Made by a program: the position numbers and the translations under genes
Notes under the pieces: generated by a model
What the model was told of the DNA's origin: nothing
Database searches by the model: none
Seen by the model: the letters and a program-made list of their open reading frames with translations, nothing else
Assembly: GCF_027118995.1 (NCBI RefSeq)
Contig: NZ_CP098242.1
Span: 744,001-808,000, forward strand
Length of the DNA: 64,000 nucleotides
Source of the DNA: Oxalobacter vibrioformis
GTDB taxonomy: Bacteria > Pseudomonadota > Gammaproteobacteria > Burkholderiales > Burkholderiaceae_D
Direction of reading: 5' to 3'
Part shown: positions 17,138 to 27,986 of the stretch, piece after piece
How positions within the stretch are numbered: position 1 is the first letter of the stretch
Layout: each line of letters opens with the position of its first letter

Positions 17138-17554
17138 TCAATCCTGGGTTTCAGTGGTTTCCTGCTGCTCAACGATAACGAAGGCAACAGCATAATCGGT
17201 TTCATCAGTAATGGAGACCTGTGCGGTCAGACGGTGCTTTTCCATGTGCTCCTTGAGCTTGCCGCTGGTGACGACAATGGGCTTGCCACTCGGCGCATTC
17301 AATGTCTGCATGGCACGCCATGTCATGGGCATACGCATGCCCAACCCGATGGCCTTGGAAAAAGCTTCCTTGGCAGCAAAACGGGTGGCCAGATACCGCA
17401 GGCCACGCACCTCGACTCTGGCTTTTCGGTGCTGGTACCGTTTCATTTCTTCCGGTCCCAGGATTTTTTCCGCCAGGCGGTCACCCCTGCGCCCCAGCGC
17501 CGCCTTCAGGCGGGAAATCTGCAGAATGTCGGTACCGATACCGTAAATCATCAA
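17138..17554 (-). CDS. acpS: Holo-[acyl-carrier-protein] synthase
   Basis: Transfers 4'-phosphopantetheine from CoA to acyl carrier protein for fatty acid synthesis. The 138-residue protein starts [14 protein letters not shown], the canonical AcpS start with the metal-binding aspartate, and contains [15 protein letters not shown] with the second metal ligand. Directly between pdxJ and nagZ with short gaps, co-transcribed with both. Confidence 0.96.
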   Translation of the reverse strand: MMIYGIGTDILQISRLKAALGRRGDRLAEKILGPEEMKRYQHRKARVEVRGLRYLATRFAAKEAFSKAIGLGMRMPMTWRAMQTLNAPSGKPIVVTSGKLKEHMEKHRLTAQVSITDETDYAVAFVIVEQQETTETQD

Positions 17555-17566
17555 ACCATCTCCCGA

Positions 17567-18331
17567 TCAGGATGCGGAAAGGCGGGACATGACCATGATT
17601 GTCTTCATTTCATGAACCGCTTTTTCCCAGCCGACAAAGATGGCATGCGCGACAATGGCATGGCCGATATTCAGTTCGGCGATATCGGCAATGGCGGCTA
17701 TCGCCTGGACATTGGTATAGTGCAGGCCATGCCCGGCATTCACCTTCAGTCCGGCACGCACGCCTTCTGCCACACCGGCTCTGATCCGCTCCAGTTCGTG
17801 CCGGATATCTTTTTCAGCTTCTGCTTCGGCGTAGGTGCCGGTATGAAGCTCAATGACGGGCGCACCGGCTTCTTTTGCTGCCAGGATCTGCTCTTTTTCC
17901 GGATCAATGAAAAGGCTGACGCGGATGCCTTCTGCCTGCAACTGGTGCACCGCTTTTTTGATCAGGTCAAAATACCGCACGACATCCAGGCCGCCCTCGG
18001 TTGTCAGTTCTTCACGCCGCTCGGGCACCAGGCAGACATCCTGCGGTTTGACTTCGCAGGAGAAATCTATCATTTCCGTGGTGATGGCCGATTCAAGATT
18101 CATGCGGGTTTTCAGTAAGGGGCGGATGGCTCTGACATCCGTATCCCTGATATGGCGGCGATCTTCTCTCAGATGAAGGGTAATGCCATCAGCGCCAGCT
18201 TCTTCTGCCAGCAACGCCGCACGAACGGGATCGGGATACACGGTTCCCCTGGCATTGCGCAGGGTGGCTACATGGTCAATATTGACGCCCAGCTCAATGA
18301 GAGGATCTGTCGTATTTTTGGAATCTGTCAT
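17567..18331 (-). CDS. pdxJ: Pyridoxine 5'-phosphate synthase
   Basis: Last step of de novo vitamin B6 synthesis: condenses 1-deoxyxylulose 5-phosphate with aminoacetone phosphate. The 254-residue TIM barrel has the signature [33 protein letters not shown] and [12 protein letters not shown], with a substrate-binding glycine-rich loop near the C-terminus. Twelve bases upstream of acpS and 10 bases after recO. Confidence 0.97.
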   Translation of the reverse strand: MTDSKNTTDPLIELGVNIDHVATLRNARGTVYPDPVRAALLAEEAGADGITLHLREDRRHIRDTDVRAIRPLLKTRMNLESAITTEMIDFSCEVKPQDVCLVPERREELTTEGGLDVVRYFDLIKKAVHQLQAEGIRVSLFIDPEKEQILAAKEAGAPVIELHTGTYAEAEAEKDIRHELERIRAGVAEGVRAGLKVNAGHGLHYTNVQAIAAIADIAELNIGHAIVAHAIFVGWEKAVHEMKTIMVMSRLSAS

Positions 18332-18341
18332 TTTTGTGTCT

Positions 18342-19175
18342 TTATAGCTGCATCAGGTCAATCAGTATCTGCCGGGTCTGTATCTGCGCGCCATTCAGGT
18401 GATGTGCCAACAGGGCACGCATCAACAGCTTGCTTTGGTTTTGCGTCATGGGGTCAGAATAATCCTCGTTTGTCATGTCCAGCAGGGTTTTGCCGGAAAC
18501 CCGCGGCGCAATATCACTCATCCGCGCAGGTCTTGGCCCTCCTTCCGGGTCCACCACGTAGATTTCTTCCGGGTCCACCTTTTTTCCATCTTGGACACTG
18601 ACAGAAAGATCGGCGGCAACACCGGTTTCCTTCAGGATCGCCAGCTCAAACTGTCGCAGTACAATCTGTGCGGACTCGGTATTGCCCAGCCGTGTCAGTG
18701 TCGTCACGTAATGGTCAAAAAGACCCGGATGCGGATCTTCCCTTGCGGTCAGTTTCAACAGCAGTTCATTCAGATAAAAACCGTAAAGCAGAACCGAGCT
18801 TTCCAGCGGCACCATGCCGCCCACCCATTCCGCAGATATCAGGTTGCGCAATTCAGAACGGCCGCTCCAGTTAAGTGAAAGCGGCTGGAATGTCTGCAGG
18901 ACGCCACGCAGGCGGGACTGGGGTCTTTTTGCACCTTTTGCAACCAGCGCCACCCGCCCGTGATCCCGTGAAAAAACATCCACAATCAGGCTGCTCTCCT
19001 TGTACATATAGCTGTGGAGAACAAATCCCGGCTGCTCCTGAATACGCAACTCAGGTGATGCCCGCTTTCGAACGGCGGGCTGACGGGGTAAATCGGTGGG
19101 GGTATCTGTCATGTTATCGGCCGACGGGAGAGAGACGGCGGGGTTTCCTTCGCGGGTAAGTGCCGGCCGGCTCAT
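18342..19175 (-). CDS. recO: DNA repair protein RecO
   Basis: Recombination mediator that helps RecA load onto SSB-coated DNA with RecR. 277 residues; the OB fold begins at about residue 48 ([27 protein letters not shown]), followed by [15 protein letters not shown] and the helical [17 protein letters not shown] region. A disordered N-terminal 45 residues precedes the domain, so a later start is possible. Its start overlaps the era stop by four bases, indicating translational coupling. Confidence 0.94.
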   Translation of the reverse strand: MSRPALTREGNPAVSLPSADNMTDTPTDLPRQPAVRKRASPELRIQEQPGFVLHSYMYKESSLIVDVFSRDHGRVALVAKGAKRPQSRLRGVLQTFQPLSLNWSGRSELRNLISAEWVGGMVPLESSVLLYGFYLNELLLKLTAREDPHPGLFDHYVTTLTRLGNTESAQIVLRQFELAILKETGVAADLSVSVQDGKKVDPEEIYVVDPEGGPRPARMSDIAPRVSGKTLLDMTNEDYSDPMTQNQSKLLMRALLAHHLNGAQIQTRQILIDLMQL

Positions 19176-20071
19176 TCGTAACCGTAAGCCCGCAAGCCGG
19201 CTTCATTATCCGCCCAGCCGGATTTTACCTTGACCCAGATTTCCAGATAGACCGGTACGCCAAACATTTTTTCCATGTCCTGCCTGGCCTCGGATGACAT
19301 TTCCTTCAGTCGTTCGCCCTTGTGCCCGATCATCATGGCCTTATGCGCAGTGCGCTCGACCAGTATGGCGGCAAACACCCGCCGAAGCCTGTCCTTTTTT
19401 TCAAACTGTTCAATCACGACGGTACTGGTGTAGGGCAATTCGTCGCCACAAAAGCGGAATATTTTTTCGCGGACAATTTCCGCCGCCATAAAACGTTCAC
19501 TGCGATCCGTAACATCATCGGCTTCAAATATCGGTTCGCTTTCCGGCAGGTGATTCCGTATTTCTTCTTCCAGTTGGGACAACTGGAAACGCTTGCGGGC
19601 AGAAACCGGCAGGACAGCGGCAAATTTGTGCCTGCTGGTCACGTTTTGGGCAAAGGAAAAAAGGCTCGTCTTATCCTTGACCCGGTCGGTTTTGTTGATA
19701 ACCAGAATGGCCGGTACATCGTCGGGAATCAGGTTCAATACCTGCTCATCTGCCGGGCCAAAAGTGCCCGCCTCTATCAGGAACAAAATCACATCCGCAG
19801 ACTGCAGTGTATTGCTGACCGTCTTGTTGAGGTTTTTGTTCAGGGCATTGTTATGGCGTGTCTGAAAACCCGGTGTATCGATATAGATGTACTGGGCATC
19901 GTCATCCGTCTGAATCCCCATGATCCGGTGCCGTGTCGTCTGCGCCTTGCGTGACGTGATACTGACCTTAGCGCCGATCAGCTCGTTCATCAGTGTGGAT
20001 TTTCCGACATTGGGCCGCCCGACTATCGCAACATAGCCACAACGAAAATCTGAACCTGTTTTGTCTGTCAT
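19172..20071 (-). CDS. era: GTPase Era
   Basis: Small ribosomal subunit assembly GTPase that binds the 3' end of 16S rRNA. The 299-residue protein has G1 [10 protein letters not shown], switch region [15 protein letters not shown]3 DTPGF, G4 NKTD, and a C-terminal KH domain ending [15 protein letters not shown] and [19 protein letters not shown]. It sits between rnc and recO, the conserved order linking rRNA processing and ribosome assembly. Confidence 0.97.
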   Translation of the reverse strand: MTDKTGSDFRCGYVAIVGRPNVGKSTLMNELIGAKVSITSRKAQTTRHRIMGIQTDDDAQYIYIDTPGFQTRHNNALNKNLNKTVSNTLQSADVILFLIEAGTFGPADEQVLNLIPDDVPAILVINKTDRVKDKTSLFSFAQNVTSRHKFAAVLPVSARKRFQLSQLEEEIRNHLPESEPIFEADDVTDRSERFMAAEIVREKIFRFCGDELPYTSTVVIEQFEKKDRLRRVFAAILVERTAHKAMMIGHKGERLKEMSSEARQDMEKMFGVPVYLEIWVKVKSGWADNEAGLRAYGYE

Positions 20072-20104
20072 CTGCCGGCCTCACTTTCGCATAGGGGTCG
20101 ATTC

Positions 20105-20878
20105 TTAATCAGCTGCTTCATTTTCCTGTATGGTAGCAATACCGGCAAGTTTCATCTGCGCCTCCCGTTTTTTGTTTTTGGATACCGGTACAGTTTCCCC
20201 ATCCTGCATCAATTTTATCAATTCCAGCGCCTGTTTGGCGGCTTCCTGTTCCCCTGCCCGGCGGCTGCTTCCGGAACCGAACACGTGGATATCCAGCCTG
20301 GGAATGACGCATTCCACATCAAACTCCTGATTATGCGCAGCACCATGGGTCGCAACCACATGGTATTCCGGCAGCGCCATCCGTCGACCCTGCAGATATT
20401 CCTGCAACTGGGTCTTGGCATCCTTGCCAAAGGTCTTGAGATCAATCGTGTCCAGAAGCGGGAGGAAAAGCGTCCGGATGACCTGCTGCACGGTATCAAA
20501 TCCGGCGTCCAGAAAAACCGCACCAAAAAGCGCTTCCATGGTATCTGCCAGAATGGAGGGGCGGTTAAAACCACCTGCTTTCAGTTCGCCTTCTCCGAGT
20601 CTCAGAAAAGCAGAGACTTCGATATTCTGGGCCACATCAAAGAGTGCCTGCTGCCTGACCAGATTGGAGCGCAGACGTGAGAGGTTGCCTTCATCGAGAT
20701 CGACATATCTTTCGTACAGCAGGATGGCAATCACGCAGTTCAGGATAGAGTCGCCTAAAAACTCCAGGCGCTCATTATGCTGACTGCTGTAGCTGCGATG
20801 TGTCAGCGCCGTTTTTAAGAGCGTCTCGTCCCTGAAAACATGGCCGATCCGCTTTTGCAGCAATTCCAGTTTTTCCAT
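20105..20878 (-). CDS. rnc: Ribonuclease III
   Basis: Double-stranded RNA endonuclease for rRNA and mRNA processing. 257 residues: the nuclease signature [14 protein letters not shown] with metal-binding acids, a second acidic site in [15 protein letters not shown], then the dsRNA-binding domain ([14 protein letters not shown] to [15 protein letters not shown]). A C-terminal extension of about 30 residues beyond the domain ([15 protein letters not shown]) is slightly longer than in E. coli. Lies between lepB and era. Confidence 0.97.
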   Translation of the reverse strand: MEKLELLQKRIGHVFRDETLLKTALTHRSYSSQHNERLEFLGDSILNCVIAILLYERYVDLDEGNLSRLRSNLVRQQALFDVAQNIEVSAFLRLGEGELKAGGFNRPSILADTMEALFGAVFLDAGFDTVQQVIRTLFLPLLDTIDLKTFGKDAKTQLQEYLQGRRMALPEYHVVATHGAAHNQEFDVECVIPRLDIHVFGSGSSRRAGEQEAAKQALELIKLMQDGETVPVSKNKKREAQMKLAGIATIQENEAAD

Positions 20879-20930
20879 GACCGCCTATCTCATCCTGATA
20901 TCAAGCAACATGATCATTCTGTCCCTGCTT

Positions 20931-21842
20931 TCAGTTCACCGATCCGATCCGCTTCACATTGCCCAGATTCATCCAGACAAAAAATGCCTTGCCGACAATG
21001 TAGTCATCCGGCACAAATCCCCAGTAACGGCTGTCCAGGCTGTTATCCCGGTTGTCGCCCATCATGAAGTAGTATCCCTGGGGAACGGTACAGGCAAACC
21101 CGTCTGTGTTGTACGAGCACATGCTCCGGTGCAGGAAGGGGTCCGGATTGGGCACATAGGAAGGGGCATTGTCATCGTTCAGTATGCGGTGTTCCATTGG
21201 GCCGATTTTTTCCAGAAACTGCCTGGAGTAGCTGAGCCGCTCTGTATCAAGGTAATCCGGCATCGGCTGGTATTGGGCAATTTCTCCGTTAACCGTCAGC
21301 TGTTTGTTGCGGTACACCACCTTGTCTCCCCCCACACCAATGACGCGCTTGATATAGTCAAGGGAAGGGTCTCTGGGGTACTTGAAGACCACCATGTCCC
21401 CTCGCTGCGGATCATTGATGCTGATCGCTTTTTTATTGATGATCGGAAGGCGGATGCCATAGGTGTATTTGTTTACCAGGATCAGGTCACCAATTTCCAG
21501 CGTGGGCAGCATGGAACTCGACGGGATCTTGAATGGCTCATACATGAAGGAGCGCAAAAAGAAGACAACGGCAATGACCGGAAAAAAGCTGCCGGAATAC
21601 TCGATCCATATGGGCTGCTTGAGGAGTTTTTCCTTCAGTGCCTCGCGGCCGTTTTCATCGGGCTGAATGCCTTCAGCGCGCAGCTTCTCCTGTCGGGCAT
21701 CCCATGCAGCCAAGGCAAGGTCTGCCGCCTGACGGCGTTTCTTTGAGAGGTGAAAGACATCCAGGAACCAGATGATTCCTGTGCCGATCATTAAAACAAA
21801 AAGGATTAGTGCAAAATTACTCAGGATGGTCTGAAAACTCAT
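20931..21842 (-). CDS. lepB: Signal peptidase I
   Basis: Inner-membrane protease that cleaves signal peptides of exported proteins. The 303-residue protein has two N-terminal membrane spans ([18 protein letters not shown] and [17 protein letters not shown]), the nucleophile serine in [11 protein letters not shown], the general-base lysine in [12 protein letters not shown], and box [16 protein letters not shown]. Its ATG overlaps the stop codon of the restored lepA frame (ATGA), so the pair is coupled. Confidence 0.97.
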   Translation of the reverse strand: MSFQTILSNFALILFVLMIGTGIIWFLDVFHLSKKRRQAADLALAAWDARQEKLRAEGIQPDENGREALKEKLLKQPIWIEYSGSFFPVIAVVFFLRSFMYEPFKIPSSSMLPTLEIGDLILVNKYTYGIRLPIINKKAISINDPQRGDMVVFKYPRDPSLDYIKRVIGVGGDKVVYRNKQLTVNGEIAQYQPMPDYLDTERLSYSRQFLEKIGPMEHRILNDDNAPSYVPNPDPFLHRSMCSYNTDGFACTVPQGYYFMMGDNRDNSLDSRYWGFVPDDYIVGKAFFVWMNLGNVKRIGSVN

Positions 21843-23633
21843 TTATCGTCCACTTGTAATATTGCGAGAAATGCCTCCTGAGGTACCTCTACCGATCCAA
21901 CCTGTTTCATGCGTTTCTTACCCGCTTTCTGTTTTTCCAGCAGTTTACGTTTACGTGTAATGTCGCCGCCATAACATTTGGCAAGCACATTTTTTCCTTA
22001 ATGCCTTCACATTTTCGCGCGAAATGATCGTGGAGCCAATAGCTGCCTGGATGGCCACGTCAAACATCTGCCGCGGAATCAGCTGCCGCATTTTTGCCGC
22101 AACGGCCCGCCCGCGGAACTGCGCATTGGTGCGATGCACGATAATGGCCAGTGCATCCACTCTTTCTCCGTTAATCAGCATATCGACCTTGACCACATCT
22201 GATGGACGATATTCCTTGAACTCATATTCCATGGAGGCATAGCCGCGCGAAAGGGACTTCATGCGATCAAAGAAATCCAGCACGATCTCGGCCATGGGCA
22301 TTTCATACACGAGCCTGACCTGCTTGCCGTGATAGTGCATGTCCATCTGGAGTCCACGCTTCTGGTTGCACAGCGTCATCATCGGGCCGACATACTCCTG
22401 CGGCACATAGACATTGACCGTGACTATCGGCTCGCGTACTTCCTGTATGGTGGCAGGCTCCGGCATCTTGGACGGGTTATCCACCTGGATGAGTGTCCCG
22501 TTTTTCATCACCACCTCATAAACAACCGTTGGTGCAGTTGTAATGAGATCCATGTCGAATTCGCGTTCCAGCCGTTCCTGGACAATCTCCATGTGCAAAA
22601 GGCCAAGGAACCCGCAACGGAATCCGAAACCCAGCGCCTGGGAAACTTCCGGCTCATACTGGAGCGATGCGTCATTGAGTTTCAGTTTTTCCAGTGAATC
22701 GCGCAACGCGTCATACTGGTTGGCCTCGACAGGAAACAGTCCGGCAAACACCTGCGGTTGTACTTCCTTGAAACCCGGCAGTGGCTTGTCAGCCGGTTTG
22801 GATACCAGTGTAATCGTATCGCCCACCTGCGCGGACTTGAGTTCCTTGATACCTGCAATGATGAAGCCAACCTGACCGGCTGACAGCAGTTCGCGGTTCT
22901 GAGAGCGGGGCGCAAATACCCCCAGGCTTTCCACCTGGTGCTGTGATCCTGTCGCCATCAGCTGGATTCTGTCTTTCGGGCGGACAACGCCATTTTTGAT
23001 GCGCACCAGCATGACCACACCGACATAGTTGTCAAACCAGGAGTCGATAACCAGCGCCTGCAAGGGGGCATTCGGGTCTCCTTCAGGTACCGGCACCTTG
23101 GCAATCAGCTCTTCAAGAATATCCTCGATACCCTGCCCGGTCTTGGCTGAGCAGAGTATGGCTTCGGAAGCATCAAGACCGATCACATCTTCGATTTCTG
23201 AGCGCGCATTGTCCGGGTCAGCCGAAGGAAGATCGATCTTGTTCAGGACCGGCAGTACTTCCACATCCAGATCAAGGGCTGTATAGCAGTTGGCGACGGT
23301 TTGCGCTTCAACACCCTGCGAGGCATCCACGACGAGAAGCGCGCCTTCACAGGCCGAAAGGGATCGGCTGACTTCATAGCTGAAATCAACGTGTCCCGGC
23401 GTATCGATCAGATTCAGGTTATACACCTGCCCGTCTCTTGCCTTGTAAGACAAGGCTGCCGTCTGTGCCTTGATGGTAATGCCCCGCTCGCGTTCAAGAT
23501 CCATGGAGTCCAGTACCTGTTCTGCCATTTCACGATCGGAAAGTCCCCCGCACATCTGGATAATACGATCGGCAAGCGTCGACTTGCCGTGATCGATATG
23601 AGCAATAATGGAAAAATTACGGATATTGTTCAT
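21839..23633 (-). CDS. lepA: Elongation factor 4 (LepA), interrupted by a one-base frameshift near the C-terminus
   Basis: Ribosome-associated translational GTPase. G1 [13 protein letters not shown], switch [17 protein letters not shown]3 [10 protein letters not shown]4 NKIDLP, and LepA-specific [16 protein letters not shown] are all present. At ALRKK the frame is lost in a run of six T on the plus strand (21990-21995); removing one base gives the expected [19 protein letters not shown] tail and a 597-residue protein, the normal length, ending in an ATGA overlap with lepB. The uncorrected frame ends at 21951. The perfect fit of the corrected tail argues for a sequencing error or a very recent mutation. 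GGGAAG precedes the ATG. Confidence 0.93.
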
Positions 23634-23838
23634 TGACTTCCCAGAATGACATAAGGGACTCTTCTCCCTTTCAGGGGAAGAATCCGGTTGTTCTTATCAT
23701 TTTTATGATGACTACGATATAACCCACATTTTACTGGATTTCACCAAAAAAACATGGCGTTATCACATTTTTTTCGGATGCTGTCTGTTCGTTTTTTGTT
23801 TTAAATTCATGATAATGCAAAAACAGTCGCCTGTCCCG

Positions 23839-26064
23839 CTATTTTCGCCCGGAACGGGTCGGAACGCCCTTGCGCTGGCGACTTCCTGCAGCAAATTTTC
23901 CTGCCTTGGCGTTACCAGGGGAAGCAGCAGGTTTTGCCTGTCCCCCGGCACGGCTTGTAGCAGCCTGTTTATCCCTTTGTCCTTTTTGTGACTGATGCCG
24001 GCTTACCGGCGCCGATTTCCAGGCTGGTACGAGGTGGTGCGGTGCGTTGCCGATCAGATCAGCGCGTCCGTTACGGCGCAGCCACTCCCTTAACAGCTGC
24101 CAGTTATCCGGATCGTGGTACCGTAAAAAGGCCTTGTGAAGGCGGCGCACCGGCCCTTTTCTGACCGTTTCAACCGGTTCGGCATCTTTTGTGATTTTTT
24201 GCAGCGGATTTTTCCGGCTGTGATACATGGTTGTTGCTATCGCCAGCGGCGTGGGCATGAAGGTCTGAACCTGGTCAAGACGGAAATTGTTTTTCTTGAG
24301 CCACAAAGCCAGGTTCAGCATATCCTCATCGGTTGTGCCAGGATGGGCAGCGATAAAGTAAGGCACCAGATACTGCTCTTTGCCCGCCTCCCGTGAAAAC
24401 CGCTCAAACATCCGCCTGAATTCCTCGTAGGCGCCAATCCCGGGCTTCATCATCTTGGAGAGTACATTTTCTTCCGTATGCTCCGGCGCGATTTTCAGCA
24501 ATCCCCCGACGTGGTGCGCTGCCAGTTCACGAATATATTCCGGTGAACGGACAGCCAGGTCGTATCGCAATCCGGAGCCGATAAAAATTCTTTTGATGCC
24601 CGGTAACTCCCTTGCCTTGCGGTAAAGGGAAATCAACTTGCTGTGATCCGTATCGAGATTGACACAGATGCTGGGATAGACACAGGAGAGCCGGCGGCAC
24701 AGGCGCTGGACATTGTCATCCCGGCAGTTCATGCGGTACATGTTGGCACTGGGTCCACCCAGGTCGGAAATAATGCCGGTAAACCCTTCCGTATGGTCGC
24801 GTATTTCCTCGATTTCCCGCAGGATGGATGGCTCGGAACGGCTCTGGATAACCCGGCCTTCATGCTCGGTAATGGAACAGAACGTACAGCCACCAAAACA
24901 GCCCCGCATGATGTTGACCGAAAAACGGATCATTTCCCAGGCCGGAATACGCAGCCCGTCATAGGACGGGTGGGGCGCACGCGCAAAGGGCAGGCCATAA
25001 ACCCCATCCATTTCCTCCATCGACAGCGGTAAAGGCGGCGGATTCAACCACACGTCGCGGTCTGCATGCGCCTGCACCAGCGCACGGGCATTACCCGGAT
25101 TGGACTCCAGATGCATGACGCGCGAGGCATGGGCATACAGGACGGGATCATCCTTTACCGCTTCAAATGCCGGCAGACGAACCGTCGTTTGGGCATTCTG
25201 TTTCAGCCGCGCCGCAATTTTATCTGCACGATTCGGCAGGTTGATGACTTTTTCTCCTGCCGGTTTTTCCTCGTCAGCACTGCAAGGAGCACTGTCCTGG
25301 TCACTCACGTAAGGGTTTTTGTGCTGCTCGACCTTACCTGGTGTATCGATCCGTGTTGAATCCACTTCCAGCCAGTCATCTGCCGGTTTCCAGCCACGGG
25401 GCACCATAAAGGCGGTTCCCCTCAGATCACGGATGTCCTCGACTTTCTCGCCCGCCGCCAGGCGGTGTGTCAGCTCTGCCAGTGCCCGCTCGGCATTGCC
25501 GTAAAGCAGGATGTCGGCTTTGGAGTCCGGCAGGACGGACCGTCGGACCGTGTCAGACCAGTAATCATAATGCGCCACCCGGCGCAAACTGGCTTCGATG
25601 GAACCGATAACGATAGTCGTGCCCGGATAGGCCTCCCTGGCACGCTGGGAATAAACCAGTACAGCACGATCAGGCCGCCTGCCTGCCATGCCTCCCGGGG
25701 TATAGGCATCATCAGAGCGGATTTTTCGCTCGGCCGTATACCGGTTGACCATGGAATCCATATTACCGGCCGTGATGCCAAAATAGAGCCTTGGCCGGCC
25801 GAGTGCACGAAATGCCTCGGCAGAACGCCAGTCCGGCTGGCTGATAATACCGACGCGAAAGCCCTGGGCTTCCAGAAAACGGCCGATGATCGCCATGCCG
25901 AAGCTGGGATGATCGACATAGGCGTCGCCTGTAACGAGGATGACATCACAGGCATCCCAGCCGAGCACCTCCATTTCCTCTCTTGTCATAGGAAGAAATG
26001 GCGCTTTTTCCGCCCGCCGGACCTGGCGGGGAACATAAGAAAAAATATGCTGTGGCTGGTTCAT
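23839..26064 (-). CDS. YgiQ-family radical SAM protein
   Basis: A 741-residue radical S-adenosylmethionine protein of the UPF0313/YgiQ family; the reaction it catalyses is not known. A B12-binding-like N-terminal region begins [21 protein letters not shown], and the iron-sulphur cluster motif C389-x3-C393-x2-C396 lies in [12 protein letters not shown]. The last 60 residues are basic and low complexity ([16 protein letters not shown], then [20 protein letters not shown]), possibly nucleic-acid-binding. Stand-alone gene between lepA and greB, with a 205-base gap on the lepA side. Confidence 0.92.
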   Translation of the reverse strand: MNQPQHIFSYVPRQVRRAEKAPFLPMTREEMEVLGWDACDVILVTGDAYVDHPSFGMAIIGRFLEAQGFRVGIISQPDWRSAEAFRALGRPRLYFGITAGNMDSMVNRYTAERKIRSDDAYTPGGMAGRRPDRAVLVYSQRAREAYPGTTIVIGSIEASLRRVAHYDYWSDTVRRSVLPDSKADILLYGNAERALAELTHRLAAGEKVEDIRDLRGTAFMVPRGWKPADDWLEVDSTRIDTPGKVEQHKNPYVSDQDSAPCSADEEKPAGEKVINLPNRADKIAARLKQNAQTTVRLPAFEAVKDDPVLYAHASRVMHLESNPGNARALVQAHADRDVWLNPPPLPLSMEEMDGVYGLPFARAPHPSYDGLRIPAWEMIRFSVNIMRGCFGGCTFCSITEHEGRVIQSRSEPSILREIEEIRDHTEGFTGIISDLGGPSANMYRMNCRDDNVQRLCRRLSCVYPSICVNLDTDHSKLISLYRKARELPGIKRIFIGSGLRYDLAVRSPEYIRELAAHHVGGLLKIAPEHTEENVLSKMMKPGIGAYEEFRRMFERFSREAGKEQYLVPYFIAAHPGTTDEDMLNLALWLKKNNFRLDQVQTFMPTPLAIATTMYHSRKNPLQKITKDAEPVETVRKGPVRRLHKAFLRYHDPDNWQLLREWLRRNGRADLIGNAPHHLVPAWKSAPVSRHQSQKGQRDKQAATSRAGGQAKPAASPGNAKAGKFAAGSRQRKGVPTRSGRK

Positions 26065-26137
26065 CAGGATGATTGTATCGGATCACGTGCCCCGAAGTCG
26101 AAACGAGGGGCCATAGTTATCACTGAGGCGGAAAAAC

Positions 26138-26692
26138 TCAGGCGGATTCGGGGTAGGAAACTTCCAGGATCACCAGATCTTCTGTCCCGGCCGGGGTAAG
26201 CAGTGTGACCGTATCGCCTTCCCGTGCCTTTGTCAGGGTACGGGCAACGGGTGAAATCCAGCTGATCATTCCCTGCAGGGGATCAATCTCATCCACCCCG
26301 ACAATTGTCACGGTATTTTCCTCGCCGTTTTCCCGCTCATAGGTAACGGTCGCACCAAAAAAAATCTGGTCATTGCCATAATGGATGCTGGGATCAAATT
26401 CCTCTGCCGATTCAATCCGTTTGATCAGGAACCGGATACGGCGGTCAATTTCCCGCAGGCGGCGTTTTCCGTAAATATAATCCCCGTTTTCTGAACGGTC
26501 GCCATTGGATGCGGCCCATGAGACCACCTTCACGACTTCAGGACGCTCATCATCAATCAGGAGAAGTAATTCGTCCTTTAATGCTTTCAGGCCTGCAGGC
26601 GTAATGTAATTTTTGAAGCCAGCCGGCAACGAAGGAAGCTCTGGCCCTTCATCATCATCCGCATCCGTTTCCCTGACAAAAGCTTTGCTCAT
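26138..26692 (-). CDS. greB: Transcription elongation factor GreB
   Basis: Stimulates transcript cleavage by backtracked RNA polymerase. The 184-residue protein has an N-terminal coiled-coil (residues about 30-100, ITPAGLKALKDELLLL to GKRRLREIDRRIRFLIKRIE) and a C-terminal FKBP-like domain (FFGATVTYERENGEE, ISWISPVARTLTKAREGD). GreB rather than GreA is favoured by the NGDRSENGDYIYGKRRLREID tip and the longer N-terminus. An acidic N-terminal extension (TDADDDEGPE) precedes the domain. Confidence 0.93.
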   Translation of the reverse strand: MSKAFVRETDADDDEGPELPSLPAGFKNYITPAGLKALKDELLLLIDDERPEVVKVVSWAASNGDRSENGDYIYGKRRLREIDRRIRFLIKRIESAEEFDPSIHYGNDQIFFGATVTYERENGEENTVTIVGVDEIDPLQGMISWISPVARTLTKAREGDTVTLLTPAGTEDLVILEVSYPESA

Positions 26693-26723
26693 CGCCTCAT
26701 GTTCCCTGCGTCACCATCACTTT

Positions 26724-27965
26724 CTAAAAAGAAAGCGCCTGGTGGAAGTCATCCAGAATATCCTGCGTGTCTTCTATACCAACCGAGACGCGGACAAGCG
26801 AGCTGGCAATGCCCTGCTCCTTTTTCGCCGCATCGCTCATATCATAATAAATCGTATGTGCCACCGGGTTGACCAGTGTCCGGGTATCTCCCAGATTGCT
26901 GGCGAAAATTCCGATTTTCAGGCGATTCAGACAGGCAAACAGGTCCACTTTTTCATCAATCTCAAAACTCAGCATGCCGCCAAATCCGCTAAACAGTCTC
27001 GAGGCGAGGTCATGCTGGGGATGGGATGACAATCCGGGATAGTAAACCGCTGTCACCGCCTTTTCTGTTTCCAGCATTTTTGCCAGCGCCAGTGCATTGG
27101 CACAACTCCGTTCCATGCGCAATGCCAGTGTCTCGGCGCCCACAGCAATATGGTGCGCACTTTCCGGCCCGAGACAGGCACCAAAATCGCGCAACGCTTT
27201 GGCGCGAATCTGGGCATTGCCGCGCTGGGAAGCGGGGAGTTTTTTGAAGCCCTCGGCAATATTGGGATAACGAGCCCAGTCAAAAACACCGGTGTCGGTA
27301 ACACTCCCCCCCATGGCATTGCCGTGTCCCCCGATAAATTTGGTGAGGGAATTGATGGAAAGTGCCGCACCAATGCTTTTGGGCCTGAAAAGCCAGGGCG
27401 AAGTCATCGTATTGTCCACTGCCAGAAGAATGCCTTTTTCCTGGCAGAGCCTGCCGATTTTTTCCAGATCGGCAATCTGGGTGCGCGGATTGGCAATCGT
27501 TTCAACAAATACAATGCGGGTAGTGGGACGCAATGCTTTTTCAACCTGGCTGACGTCCGTGGCATCCACAAAATCCACGTCCACGCCCAACCCGGCTATC
27601 GTATTCCACTGGTAACGGGTATTCCCGAAAAGGAATACGGAAGAAACCACATGATCACCGGCTTTCAGCAGCGCCTGGAAAAGGGAACCGATAGCTGCCA
27701 TACCACTGGAAAAGCAGGTGGTTGCCACACCGTCTTCCATCCGGTTGATTTTGTCTTCCAGCGCGCCAACCGTGGGGTTGCCCTGTCTCGCATAACGGTA
27801 ACCCGGCTGTTTTCCCTGGAAAACAGCGGCAAGCTCTGACGCACTTGCATAGGAAAAGGTGGCCGAGGTGTGTACCGGGCGATGGAGTGAACCGTGTTCA
27901 ATGGGTTTGCTGCGGTCGCTATGCAGCACGGATGTGGTGAATCCGTATTTTTTTTCAGCAGACAT
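26724..27965 (-). CDS. metZ: O-succinylhomoserine sulfhydrylase
   Basis: PLP-dependent Cys/Met-metabolism enzyme that makes homocysteine from O-succinylhomoserine and sulphide. 413 residues; YRYARQGNPTVGALEDK and the PLP lysine in NSLTKFIGGHGNAMGG are clear, as is the aspartate before it in LAVDNTMTSPW. Assignment as metZ rather than cystathionine gamma-synthase rests on the conserved purF-metZ neighbourhood known in beta-proteobacteria and on general similarity; substrate choice cannot be proven by sequence alone. Confidence 0.88.
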   Translation of the reverse strand: MSAEKKYGFTTSVLHSDRSKPIEHGSLHRPVHTSATFSYASASELAAVFQGKQPGYRYARQGNPTVGALEDKINRMEDGVATTCFSSGMAAIGSLFQALLKAGDHVVSSVFLFGNTRYQWNTIAGLGVDVDFVDATDVSQVEKALRPTTRIVFVETIANPRTQIADLEKIGRLCQEKGILLAVDNTMTSPWLFRPKSIGAALSINSLTKFIGGHGNAMGGSVTDTGVFDWARYPNIAEGFKKLPASQRGNAQIRAKALRDFGACLGPESAHHIAVGAETLALRMERSCANALALAKMLETEKAVTAVYYPGLSSHPQHDLASRLFSGFGGMLSFEIDEKVDLFACLNRLKIGIFASNLGDTRTLVNPVAHTIYYDMSDAAKKEQGIASSLVRVSVGIEDTQDILDDFHQALSF

Positions 27966-27986
27966 GATAATCTCTATGGGTATTTT

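Noticed and set aside
16868..18118. 416-codon plus-strand open frame
   Set aside because: Overlaps the well-supported nagZ, acpS and pdxJ genes on the other strand and shows no family character.
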